Positions 31,486 through 43,484 of a stretch of 64,000 nt of DNA are shown piece by piece; positions within the stretch are counted from its first letter, which is position 1, and each line of letters begins with the position of its first letter. The notes below the pieces were generated by a model. The model was not told the DNA's origin, made no database searches, and saw only the letters and a list, made by a program, of their open reading frames with translations. The position numbers and the translations under genes were made by a program. Source of the DNA: Thecaphora thlaspeos (Eukaryota; Basidiomycota; Ustilaginomycetes; Urocystidales; Glomosporiaceae); the NCBI GenBank assembly GCA_900291925.1, contig UWYS01000020.1, positions 310,001-374,000 on the forward strand, in the 5' to 3' direction.

Positions 31486-32859
31486 TCAACGCAGGCGGAT
31501 GGGCTGCTTGGATTGACCCACGCTCGAGGCGGCCCGCATCCTCTTCTGCGGCGAGACGGAGCGGAACACGCCACTGCTCGCCGCCAGCTGCTGGCTGTTC
31601 TCCTTGAGCGGCGTGCCCGTTCCCGTCTTGGGTCGTTCGGTGGAGCGCTGCTTCTTTGGCGGAGAAGATGCGCCGCACAGGTCGACAGAGTGGCGTGCCG
31701 CACGCTTGCCCGGCGTGGAAGGCCTGACGGTCGAGGCAGTGGTGGCATGCTGCGACGGCGGAGCGACGTTCTCCTTTGCTGCGCTGACGGCGCTGCGGAC
31801 GGCCAGAGCCGTTCGGGGCGAGTCCTTGCCGGCACTACCACGGGCGGTGGCGGCAGAGACGCCGCCGGACCGCGAGATGTTGGGGGCGGCAAGGGGACGC
31901 CACTCGTCCTTGACGCCAAACACACCCCACGGCGACTCGTTGGCGTGCATCTTGTGGCCCTGCACCTTGTTCTTGTTGTTGCTGCTCGACGAGCCGTTGT
32001 CCAGGCGGAAGAGGGGCTTCGACTTGATCGGCGTCGCGAGCGTCGTCCTGGAGCTGCTCGCCTTGAACATGTCTTTGGTCGGCGTGTCGGCCGCCTCAGG
32101 CGTGGCGGCAGATACGGCGGTCGAGTCGAGCCGCGCCAATCGCACCAGCGGTGTCACATCCGTACTGGCGACGGTTGCGGGAAAAGGCTTGCCGGCCGGA
32201 GGAGGCGACATGTCGACAGAGACGTCCGCCGACTGGGCGCGGAAGGTGGCCGTCGACCTGGACGCCGACGAGGAGCGATCAAACGTGATGCCAAGGCCCA
32301 CCACGTCTCGCGAGGTGGGCATACGCTGCGGGCTGAGCTCGTCCGAGCTCCTCGGCTCGCCGTAGACGCTGGCATCGAAGGGACGGATGCCAAAGTCGGC
32401 CGGCTGCTGCCATGAAGGAGGCGAGAGGTTGGCGTCGCGGTGGAAGAGACCTTCGCTGACGGTGCCGATGCGCGGCACGTTTGGGCACTGCAGGGGAGGG
32501 GAAGAGTACGAGATGGAACGCTGCATCATTGGCACTGCGGCCCTCTGTCCGCCGTACGCCTTTTCGGATGCCTTGGGCGTCGTCTCGAGGCCGAGGCCGG
32601 GAGACATGGTCATGCCAGCGGTGATGGGCGTGGGAAAGAGGCGCGAGAGCGGTCGCTTCATCGCAGTGGCGTCATTGCTGCGGCTGCTTCGATCCGCAAA
32701 GACATCGTCGACCTTGGCCAGAGACATGGAGCCGTTGAAGGAGGGAGAGGGCCATGGCCGCTCGTCGGACGTCGAGCGGCCACCTGGAAAGAGGTTGGAT
32801 GGACACGATCGGCCCTGGCGTGAGGCGGAGCAGGAAGTCGAGAAGACCGAGGACTGCAT
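31486..32859 (-). CDS. Hypothetical Ser/Pro-rich protein with KEN boxes and CDK-type sites
   Basis: A single-exon frame of 457 aa with no recognised domain. The sequence is rich in Ser, Thr, Pro and Ala and probably disordered. It has two KEN tripeptides (SAAKENVAPP, about residue 363, and TPLKENSQQL, about 421) and several S/T-P-x-K/R sites: TPTKD, TPIKSK, TPGKRA, SPPKKQR, SPQKRMR. The C-terminus has a basic cluster near CGASSPPKKQR that could be a nuclear localisation signal. These features together suggest a cell-cycle-regulated nuclear protein degraded by APC/C, but that is inference. The start at 32,859 is the first ATG of the frame; an upstream exon is possible. Confidence 0.65.
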   Translation of the reverse strand: MQSSVFSTSCSASRQGRSCPSNLFPGGRSTSDERPWPSPSFNGSMSLAKVDDVFADRSSRSNDATAMKRPLSRLFPTPITAGMTMSPGLGLETTPKASEKAYGGQRAAVPMMQRSISYSSPPLQCPNVPRIGTVSEGLFHRDANLSPPSWQQPADFGIRPFDASVYGEPRSSDELSPQRMPTSRDVVGLGITFDRSSSASRSTATFRAQSADVSVDMSPPPAGKPFPATVASTDVTPLVRLARLDSTAVSAATPEAADTPTKDMFKASSSRTTLATPIKSKPLFRLDNGSSSSNNKNKVQGHKMHANESPWGVFGVKDEWRPLAAPNISRSGGVSAATARGSAGKDSPRTALAVRSAVSAAKENVAPPSQHATTASTVRPSTPGKRAARHSVDLCGASSPPKKQRSTERPKTGTGTPLKENSQQLAASSGVFRSVSPQKRMRAASSVGQSKQPIRLR

Positions 32860-34297
32860 CGTGCCGTCCTCAGAGATGCTGGAGACAAGAGGAAAGGGCT
32901 AGGTTGTGCTGCATCTCTCTGTATGAGATGCGACTTGAGGCTGAAGAGGAGCGGTGGGATCGAAAGAGAGTGGGTGGCAGGTGGCCGTGGGTGAGCTGGT
33001 AATGAGGCAAGTTGGTGTAACGGATCGACGTAGAGGGGGGAGGGGGGAGGGGATAAAGAAGAGGCAGAGGGAAGCGTAGACGACGCCGTTCAGTATTATA
33101 AGGCCGCCGAGATCAGACGCCGACGACGGATGTGGTGGCGTAAACTAGCGCTCCTGCAGATGCCGGGGTCGCCAAGTGCTGATCAATGGACCGGCCTTTC
33201 TCTCTGGATGGACCAAACAGAGCAAGCCGGAGGATCGTTACTGCACACACCCTGTGCCGAAAGGCTGCCTGCAGACAGCATGTCCAGGTAGGCAGCCCAG
33301 CGAGCCAGGCGGACAGACAGACTGACAGGCAGACGCCGCCAGTCGAATAGCGCGCATTCCGGAGCGTGCTTACGTAGGCAAAAAGTCGCAAGTCGCAAGT
33401 CGCGGATCGCGGATCACGGATCGCGGATCGCAACCTCGCTCGGGAGGCGGATTGACATGGCACGTCCAGCTGAGCTGCTTCTTGCCGCGTCTCGAGACTT
33501 TGCACTCGCTGATGGATGTCGGCACCGCTCACCCGAGCAAGCCACGCAGCGACACACTGTACCGTCCTCGCTCGACGCCCGATATCCGCTCCTCTGGAGG
33601 GCTGCTGGGTCAAGGCGTTCCTGTGACCGATGAGTGGCATGGTGGGATAGAGGGTCGGGAGAAATATATCAACGCGCGCCACCACCGTCACGACCACGCG
33701 GTCACCGAGGGCTGGACTCGGATCCGGCCGAGGTGGCTGGACGGTTGCCAGCACATCACATCAGGCAGGCAGGCTGGCGGCCCCTGCTGGCTTCTGCTCC
33801 TCATCGTTCGGCTGCGAGAAATTTGGGCGATCGGTCCGGGGGGGACGGCTGGCCTCGAAATTCGAAGCACGTGCTGGGCTGGCGCTCGAGCCTCTCTCTC
33901 TCTGCCAAAATCTGGCTGAGGGGAGACAGGGCAGCAGAGGCAGAGGCAGAGGCAGAGGCAGAGAAAAAGAGAGAAAAGCACACCCGCGCCCGCACAGCGC
34001 ACCGTCAGACTGGCTGCACCGCACACTGACTGGCAGGCTGGGCAGGACAGCACACAGGGCGCGCCAAAGACCCACGCCAACCGACGGACGGACGGACGGA
34101 CGCGCGCCACCGCCACCGCCACCGCCACCGCCACCGCCTGGTTCCGTCTTGACCATCACCACCACCACCACCACCCCTCTCAACACATCTTGACCCACGC
34201 CTCTCCGCTTTCTCCCTTCCTCCACCGACACCGCTACACACGCCAGCCCATACCCCGCCAACGACCACGTCGCCACCCCGACACAAGACTCGGCAAG
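32860..34297. promoter_or_regulatory. Intergenic region upstream of the Arf1 gene
   Basis: Divergent spacing between the KEN-box gene and Arf1. It contains CAAGTCG/CGGATCG tandem units (about 33,385-33,431), a GCAGAG run (about 33,935-33,963), CGGA repeats (about 34,082-34,100) and a CCGCCA/CACCG run (about 34,108-34,138) followed by CAC repeats, a likely 5'UTR or core promoter of Arf1. No gene recognised. Confidence 0.5.
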
Positions 34298-35831
<1,534 letters not shown>

Positions 35832-36903
35832 ATGGATCAGATCGCTGGTTGCGCAAGAGGGACGTTGCATAGTTGCCGGCTCTCGTCCATCCTCGGCCGG
35901 GTCGCGGGGCGTTTCCTGTTGGTCAGGGCACTGGAGACATGCAGACGCCTTTCTCAAGCTGTTGCTTTCCCTCGCTGCCACGGGCGTTGCGTGGCCGGCC
36001 GTCGACTCGCTGACGTCCTCCTCTTCTGTAGCGTTCCTTACCACGTCTCTTTTTTTACCATTGTTCGACCCGCGGCCCTCGACCTTTGGCGCTCGAGTCT
36101 TTCCCCGATGAGCTCCACCTCGCCCTTACCCTATCATCTTCAAGGGACAAGAAGAAGAAGAAGAAAAAGCCTAGCTAAAGCCTAGCTGCAGCCTCTTTGT
36201 CGAGGCGTTCGTGATCAAGAGGCGCTACGAATGACTCTCCCGGGACGCGGGGGACGCAGACGACGCCGCGCCTGCGACTGTGAGCTGTGGCGAGCGGGTC
36301 GCGGGCGGTAGGCGATGATGCGTGTTGTGCACGCTTGAATGGTGACGTGCACGGACCGGCAGGAGGGAGCGCAAGCAAAGTGCTGCCAAACAGAAAGCAG
36401 TTACTTTGCAGAGCAGCTCCTCGTTTCCGGAGAAGAGCGAGTGAGTGAGTGGACCGTGCGTTGCGCCCGACGAGTACGGCTCGGCACCGCACCGCCCAAC
36501 GAGCTCGGCACCGCACCGCCCGACGAGCTCGGCACCGCACCGCCCAACGAGCTCGGCACCGCACCACCCGACGAGCTCGGCACCGCACCGCCCGACGAGC
36601 TCGGCACCGCACCGCCCAACGAGCTCGGCACCGCACCGCCCGACGAGCTCGGCACCGCACCGCCCAACGAGCTCGGCACCGCACGGCCCAACGAGCTCGG
36701 CACCGCACGGCCCGACGAGCACGGCCCGACGGATGTTGGCTTTGCTCGCGCCTTTCCTCGACGCTTTCCTCTGCACCACCAACACCCCTCCGAGCCTTCC
36801 TCGTACATTTCATTCTCTCGATACGCGCCCTGTCTGGCTCAGCCTTGCGCACAACCATCCGCATTCCACAGCCTCGTTGTTGTCGCATCTCTCTGCCGCC
36901 ACC
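35832..36903. other. Intergenic region with a 24-bp minisatellite
   Basis: 3' side of Arf1 and promoter of URC1. Its main content is the tandem repeat listed separately; a CT-rich tract precedes the URC1 ATG, which has a favourable GCCACC context. No other gene supported. Confidence 0.5.
36477..36722. repeat. Minisatellite, 24-bp unit, about ten copies
   Basis: The unit is GAGCTCGGCACCGCACCGCC followed by CAAC or CGAC. The variable A/G position alternates in part between successive units. The first and last units are degenerate (GAGTACGG..., GAGCACGG...). Because the unit is a multiple of three, all three forward frames and at least two reverse frames stay open across it, so long open frames here are not evidence for a gene. 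Confidence 0.95.
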
Positions 36904-38832
36904 ATGTCACTCGACTCCGTACAGGTGCTCGCAAAGATCCTCGACGAGCTCACAGAGCTCAGGATCCACAACGCTCTCCTCGAGGCAAAGGTACGCGCTA
37001 CGCCCACTCGTCGTCCTCCAGCGCTCCATTGCTCGCTCAGGTTCAACGCCTTGTAAGTGCTGATATCTCCTTGACCCTGTCTGGACGCTCTTGACGCCGC
37101 CACCGTCGCCGCCGCCAGGTCGATGCTCTGCACGGCGCTGCAACGCTCCCCAAGCCCAGCTCGCACGCAAGAAGGCAGAGTGCCTCTGGTCTCTCGCCCC
37201 TCACGCAGACCACCGCCCTCCACTCGCCCTCTCAGACGCTCGATGCGGCGGTCCTCGGCACCTCGCCCGCTCTGAGCCCCGATCTCGGCGCAAACAAGGC
37301 GGCCGCGCCAGCAGCGACAGTTCCGCCTTCTGCGACCGAAACCACCGCATCGCCCGCCTACACTACCAATGGCTACTACTCGTCGCGCGTCATCCTCACC
37401 ACCTACCCGGGACAGGTCGGCATCAAGCCGCTCCCGCTCAGCTGGGGCGACAGCGACCCCAAGGTGCGCGGGCCCATCGTCGCCAGCCGCCACCCAAGCT
37501 CGATCAAGATCCGCAACGCCATCGGCGCTTACGGAGGAAGTTACTCGGTCTACCGTAGTCTCGCCGTAGCGATGGGCCAGCTCGACCCCAACCACCGCCC
37601 CGATTACACCAACACCGAGCCTCCCTTTGACGTCCCGCCCAACCCGAGCTGGTACGGCAACAGGAAGATCGTCGCCATGGATCCCTGGGGACACCTCGCG
37701 CCGCAACTTTACCGCGCCGAGTTTGAGGCGGGCGCAGACATCCGCCCCACCGCCTCGCTCACAAAGGCGCACATCAAGATGCCCGAGCTCGATACCGCGC
37801 AGCTCGTCGGGACCTTCCCCGTCGATGGCAAGATCGTAGTCAAGAGCGAGCGGCTCGCCGGCGTATCGGCCGACGTCGACCCGGGCTGCGAGGTCAACGT
37901 CAGCAAGGCCGCCGTCGACCCGGTCTGGTATCTCCCTGGCGTCGCCGAACGGCTCGGCGTCACCGAGGGGGCGCTCCGCCGCGCCCTCTTTGAAGACACG
38001 GGCGGATCGTACCCCGAGCTCCTGACGCGCCACGACCTCAAGGTCTTCCTCCCGCCTATCTCGGGCCTCACCGTGTACATCTTCGGCCGCCCCGAGGATC
38101 TCCGCGACCCGTCCAAGGAGGTCACGGTGCGCGTCCACGACGAGTGCAACGGCTCCGATGTCTTTGGCAGCGACATCTGCACCTGCCGCCCCTACCTGCT
38201 GTTCGGCATCGAGGAGTGCATCAAGACGGCTCAGCGCGGCGGCGCGGGCGCCGTCATCTACTTGCGCAAGGAGGGCCGCGCCCTCGGCGAAGTGCTCAAG
38301 TACCTCGTTTACAACGCCCGCAAGCGCGGGACCGACTCGGCCTCCAACTACTTTAAGTGCACCGAGAACATTGCCGGCGTCAAGGACATGCGCATGCAGG
38401 CGCTGATGCCCGACGTCCTCCACTGGCTCGGCGCGACCAACATCACCAACTGGATCTCCATGTCCGATATGAAACATCGCGCTGCTGTAGAAAGCGGGAT
38501 CACCATCAAGAACGTGAGTAGCGGCGATGGCCACGGTCGTGTCGCTTGTCTGGCGAAGAGCGCAGATAAGAAAAGGAATGGCGCGCTTGAGGAAGTGTCT
38601 GTGCGCTGAGTCATCTTGCGACCTCTCGCTGACCTCTTTGCCCTTTGTTGACTGACTGCCCCTTGGCGCCGGTCTGCCGCAGCGCTACGAGCTGCCGGAA
38701 CACTTGATCCCCACCGACGGCCGCGTCGAGATCGACGCCAAGATCGAGGCTGGCTACTTTTCGGGCAAGACGGTGTCAGAGGCCGACCTCAAGTCGACCA
38801 TCGGCCGGCACTGGGAGGATGTCGACCATTGA
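36904..38832 (+). CDS. URC1: URC1, GTP cyclohydrolase II-like protein of uracil catabolism
   Basis: URC1 proteins are GTP-cyclohydrolase-II homologues needed for the URC pathway of uracil degradation. Model: exons 36904-36990, a 12-nt microexon 37041-37052, 37119-38513 and 38683-38832, 547 aa. The N-terminus (ILDELTELRIHNALLEAK, then VQRL from the microexon and VDALHG) forms a short leucine-heptad helix. After a Ser/Ala-rich linker comes the URC1 core: VILTTYPGQVGIKPLPLSWG, MDPWGHLAPQLY and the cyclohydrolase part (VRVHDECNGSDVFGSDICTC, with HDEC...C.C as expected for zinc and the GTP site). YLRKEGRALGEVLKY and NYFKCTENIAG follow, and YELPEHLIPTD in the last exon. True GTP cyclohydrolase II (RIB1) would have a different His/Cys context, so URC1 is preferred. 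Confidence 0.9.
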
Positions 38833-38887
38833 GCGTCGTCAAGGAGAGAAGGGGCGCTTGCGTAATATGGCGGTCCAGTGTAGGGTA

Positions 38888-38918
<31 letters not shown>

Positions 38919-39320
38919 GGCGGGGAGACACGTTGATGAAGGGATGTCTTGCATGGCGGTGTGAAATGGAGACGCTCGTCTTGTGTTGTCAAGAGATGGC
39001 ACGGGCCAGGCTCGTCGTCGTCTTGGTGCGTGTGTGAAAGAGAAGGAAGTGCGAGAATACTGCAGGGAAGAAAGTAGCAACCCTGGGATGATGGTCATTG
39101 ACGTCTGCGATGTCGAGTCGGTCGGCGACAGAGATGCGCGGTAGAAGGTGTTGAGGCAGCGTTGTAGAGCGATGGAGGATTGGCTACTTGCGTCTCTGTC
39201 CGCAGCGTCGCACAGATCTGAATGGAATGGTATGTAGGAGCGATGCGATGTGATGCGATGCGACATCCTGGCATTGCTATTCATCAACGCTACACCCCTG
39301 CTCGGTTGCGGTGTTGGGTG
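38833..39320. other. Convergent 3' intergenic region
   Basis: Between the convergent URC1 and THG1 genes. A GAC run at about 38,896-38,919 is the only structure noticed. No gene. Confidence 0.5.
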
Positions 39321-40521
39321 TCAGGGAAGAAAGACATATCTGCCCATACCTCTACACCTCAACCTGTCTCTATCGTTCCAAGGTTGATCGTGCCTCTGGT
39401 TGTGGTTGTGCGAGATCGTCTGAGGGTGTGGATCCTCTTTCCCGGGCAATGTCGACGTACCGCCCGCTTGCGTGCGTGGCTGGGACGACGACTCGGCCGC
39501 TTCAACGTCCCAGAACGCCTCCCCGATGATGTCGCAATGCAACGTTATCAGGTTCAGGTGTTGGGCCGATTCGCTCTTCTTCCTCTGCACTCTTTCCTTC
39601 TTGGCTTGACGCTTGGCTGTATGCTGTGATGATATGCGCACTTGCTCCTTTTCCTTCTCTTGCTGCTGCTGAAGCGTGTCCCTGTACCAAACGATGGTAC
39701 TTCCCTTTCTAAAGATGGCCAATTCCCTATGGTAATTCACTCCAAACTTCCAGAGTATCTCGTGTTTGTCCTTGCTCAACGTACCTCGCAGCGTTTCGGT
39801 GGCTTGTCGTTGACTCTGTCCGTCGTGCTGGACGAGTGTCCAGAAAGTGGTGTTGTATAGGTTGTTGACGTGCGTATCTGCCTGTCGCCAGGAAAAGTAG
39901 TCTCGTACGATCGAGCTGGATGGGTAGACGACCAGACGACCGTCAAAGGATGGTGGGTAGAGTAGTGGTAGCGTTGCAAAGAAGCGGGACCATGACAAGA
40001 CGTAGGACGACGTAAAGAGGGAGACGATGTGTGTCGTTATCTTGCTATCGGGCGGCGGGGGGCGGGCAGGATCGGGGTGGATGGAAGAAACGAGGATGCT
40101 CAGCCAAGGCACGCCCGTCACACAGCGGTGAGGGACAAGAGGGTGGAGACACACCTGACACGCCTAGAGTAGAGCGTACAGTCGCGGCGGAGCAGAAAGC
40201 TAAACTCGTCACTCTCGCCAAAGGCCATGGTGACCTGTCCCTTGAGCTGGGACATGACGAAGCGTGCGGCCTCGTTCATGAGTTCGAGCGCGCGAGGATC
40301 GTTGGGCTTGGCAAAGTTGTGCGCCTCTGAGAAGCTGCGGCGGTTGGGAAAGAGGATGGGATTTCAGCGCGGGAGAAGAGAGCGAAGCGAAGGGGGAAGA
40401 AAGGGGGAAGACATTACTTGTGGAAACCTTTGCCGTCGATGCGGACGGCCATGTAGGTGCATGGCAAGGCGGCATCCGGCAGCTCAAAGCTGCGCACGTA
40501 GGCGAACTTTGTGCCTGCCAT
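39321..40521 (-). CDS. THG1: tRNA(His) guanylyltransferase Thg1
   Basis: Adds the essential G-1 to the 5' end of tRNA-His by 3'-5' polymerisation. Exons 40521-40418, 40334-40155 and 40044-39321 give 335 aa. Landmarks: KFAYVRSFELPD, VRIDGKGFH (first metal-binding Asp), HNFAKPNDPRALELMNEAA, FGESDEFSFLL (second Asp), RRVSKITTHIVSLFTSSYV across the intron, LLYPPSFDGRLVVYPS, YFSWRQADTHVNNLYNT, GTLSKDKHEIL and LHCDIIGEAFW. These follow the family order closely. The residue after GFH is Asn where Lys or Arg is usual, created at the exon 1/exon 2 junction; a slightly different splice choice could change it. The C-terminus is about 55 residues longer than the human protein after the conserved DIIGEAFW. 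Confidence 0.93.
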
Positions 40522-40940
40522 GGTCGATGGTGGTTGGCCGTGCGTTGGTGGGATGGATGATGGTGGTGGCAAGGTGGGAGCGCAACAGGAGCGGGCACGC
40601 AGCCTGGGTTGCGTCACGCGCGTCCTCTCTTTTCGCTCGCCCTTTCTCCACACCCGTCTCCCGTCTCCCGAGTTCCGAGTTCCGAGTTCGGCCACCCTCT
40701 GCACCGTGCCGTACGGGATGGAGCGAGAGACGCCAGCGTGCCCTTATGCTGCGGCAGCTTCCGACGGGCGTGGCCACTCCAAGTGCCAGCCAACACAGCT
40801 TAGAGAGCTGCGCGGGGGTCGCCGGTGTTGCGTGCGCACCTGTCCTGGGGCGGAAGAGCCGGTCGGTCCCACGGCACAATGCCGCTGCATCCTGCATTGT
40901 GTGAGTCATCCTCCGTTACGCCCAGCGAGCTTGAGCTTGC
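40522..40940. promoter_or_regulatory. THG1 upstream region
   Basis: CG-rich upstream sequence of the minus-strand THG1 gene, followed by an AGCTTG hexamer repeat. No gene seen. Confidence 0.35.
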
Positions 40941-40988
40941 AGCTTGCAGCTTGCAGCTTGGAGCTTGAGCTTGAGCTTGAGCTTGCAG
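40926..40988. repeat. (AGCTTG)n hexamer repeat
   Basis: About ten imperfect copies of GAGCTT/CAGCTT. On the plus strand it can encode an alternating Ser-Leu run. Confidence 0.85.
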
Positions 40989-41486
40989 CCTTTTCACCCA
41001 CAGAGTGGTGGTCTCGTGTCGTCGGCCGCGCGCTCCCTCGGCCTCGCTCCACCACCACCACCACCACCACCACCACCACCATCGCCTGTGGACTCGGACT
41101 GCTGCAACGGCTGCACCAGCTACCGCGAGGCACATACCGACTTTGACCTGGATGACGAGGGATCCGAGTCGCCCCTGTCGTCGAGGTGTTGCCCCCTCGA
41201 CCGAGAGACCCGCGGCGAGGGCGACGCGTGGTTGCTCCCTACCACGCCGGACTCGGACGATGCCATGCTCGAGCTTGCTGCGTCCGACGGCATCACCGCG
41301 CTGGGCAAGGTCAAGATGCTCGACCTGAGGCTGTGCGATCCCGATCCCGATCCCGATCCCCGCGAGAGAGGGTCGACATTGGCATCGGCAGCGGCAACGG
41401 CAGCGGCGGTGTTGCAGTCTGACCGCGGCCCTGTAGGGGGCGAGGAAGAACAGTACACCCTCAAAGCCGACAGAGACAAGGGCTAA
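40944..41486 (+). CDS. Hypothetical protein, low confidence
   Basis: A 180-codon frame with a Pro run (CACCACC repeats), then a non-repetitive part containing DCCNGCTSYREAHTDFDLDD, DAWLLPTTPDSDD and ITALGKVKMLDLRLC, and a PDPDPDP run. Codon usage looks coding after about 41,090, but there is no known domain and the 5' half is repeat-derived. The same frame continues after the TAA at 41,484 with a hydrophobic helix (see findings). The 5' start is uncertain and the gene may be broken. Confidence 0.3.
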   Translation: MQLAAWSLSLSLSLQPFHPQSGGLVSSAARSLGLAPPPPPPPPPPPSPVDSDCCNGCTSYREAHTDFDLDDEGSESPLSSRCCPLDRETRGEGDAWLLPTTPDSDDAMLELAASDGITALGKVKMLDLRLCDPDPDPDPRERGSTLASAAATAAAVLQSDRGPVGGEEEQYTLKADRDKG

Positions 41487-43484
41487 GGCGAGCACCACTA
41501 TGGGCAGAAGAGAGATGCACCACCCCCACAAGGCACAAACATCCACCACTCTCTGGCCGTCTTCAACGACCAGAGGCAGGCTGGCATGTGGTCCCGGCTC
41601 TTTACCGGCCACTTGACTTGCCCTCTTGTCTTGATTCTGCTGGTCATTCTTATCGAGTCGACCACTACGCTTTCCCACACGCACCGTCATGCACGCACGC
41701 CACTTTGTATACATATACCCCATTGTGAAGTGCCTCTCGTTGTATAGCACCGCGTACCTACCGACGTCCCCGGACCGTCAATACGACGATCGATGGATTC
41801 CTTCTGCCCGAATCGGTCTTGTGTCAGCCTTCTGCCCGCTCGGCGCGTCTTGGATTCAACGGACCGGCTGCGACCAGGAAGAGATGGATCTGATCTGATC
41901 CGATCGACGCGCCACACTACCTTGGACGCAAAAGAGGCCTCTTGACGTCCTATCGTTACCTCTTGGACAAAGGCTTGTACGCGGACACTTGCGACAAAAG
42001 AAGCACGCAAGAAAATAGGAGTCGATCGCCGGAACTGGAGTTGTCATTGTATTTGCTGCTCCAATCCAAGCAGCAAATACATCCAAGCGCTTGCTTTTTG
42101 TCAGTGCAGCCACGACTAGCTTGTGACTCGAGTCGAAAGAAGCACGCAACAGGCAGAGGCAGAGGCCTTATACCTGGATCGTGGAAAAGAGACGCGTCGA
42201 CATGGGTCGTTATTCATCCCCCGTCTCTCCCTACTGGACGTTGGATGGAAGTTGGAGAGACGCGGCAGCACAAGATGAGAAGGACCACGGTACAACTGCG
42301 AGGGGGAAATGGATAGATTGGTAGACGTACGCAAACTGCTCGTCGTTGCAGCTTGCACTGCGCTGCCGTCGACTGACGCCAGCCAATCTTGTCGTCCCAC
42401 CTCCCATGGCATGGCTGGCGCTGGGTTTGGAGAAAGTCTGGTTCCTATTCCACTCCTCTGCTGGCCGGCGCATTATGAATCTAGGGCAGAGACAAGGAGA
42501 GGAAGAGGCTGCGTCAGGCGGAACGTCGTCGTGACCGAGCATTGGGAACACAGGCGATCAAGAGTTGCGTGGCCTGCGACGCGTGCGTAGGGCGTGTCGG
42601 TCTGGGTGATTGGCTGAGGCACCCGGCCTCATCTCGAGCCCGGCTCAGCCCTGCTCCCATCTTCTCCCCTTCCATCTCTCCCTGTCGTCGTCGCCCGCAG
42701 GGCATCTTTGTTTTTCCGCCCGTCCTCCCTGCTGCTTGTCGCTCTTCCCGCGCTCGATCGACACGCCGGTTCTTACGGCGTGCCGGGAGCCCTTCAGAGC
42801 TCAGGTCATGCTGGCCTGCCCACAATTGATGAGTTCCCTCTCTCCCTCTCTCGTGCGTGCATCGGCCGATCTCACCGGGACCCCGTTGTCCAAGATGCGA
42901 GCACGATCTGATAACTCTCACGCTTGCTGCATTGTCATCATCTGCGGTACCTACGCCACCGTTGCTTATCGATGACACTACTGGCCATTGTGCGCCGATC
43001 AACCTTGCGGCTCGATCGAGTTTCACTCCTCGCACTTCCCCGTTTCTGCTATCCCCCCGACCACCGTACCCTCTACCTCCGGCTGCTCTTTCTCTTCTTC
43101 GGCCAAATGGGGCGAAGCCAGGGGAGTGGGGGACACCAAGGACGCCGTCGAACCCCCGAAAGGCCGAGGCACCTTGCACGCTCCCAGATTCGTGCCGAAA
43201 GGATCCGCTGGACAAGCACCGCATCAAGAGCAGAAGGTGAACGCCAACCAGATCCGGCAAGGGGCAGTGTCGATTGTTGCGTTCCCGCCCAAGGATAAAA
43301 AGAGAGGCTTCTACAGAGTCCTTTGCCCATCTCTCATCTCTCTACACATCCAGTCTCACTCAGCTTGCTTCCCTCCATCCCTCCACGCTTGCTGGTGTCG
43401 TACCTCAATCCTTTATTCTTCTCTCCCTCCCGCGTCGCTGGCTTCAAGACCTTTCAGCAGAGACCCCACTCGTTCAACGCTGCA
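41487..43484. other. Long intergenic region, no gene established
   Basis: Overlapping open frames on both strands but none with motifs. The right end is a CT-rich tract (43,320-43,480) with a TATA-like GGATAAAAAG at 43,293, a plausible promoter and 5'UTR for the secreted-protein gene. Confidence 0.45.

Noticed and set aside
36339..37094. Long overlapping open frames on both strands around the minisatellite
   Set aside because: They exist because the 24-bp unit lacks stops in most frames; no family and they overlap the URC1 promoter and first exon.
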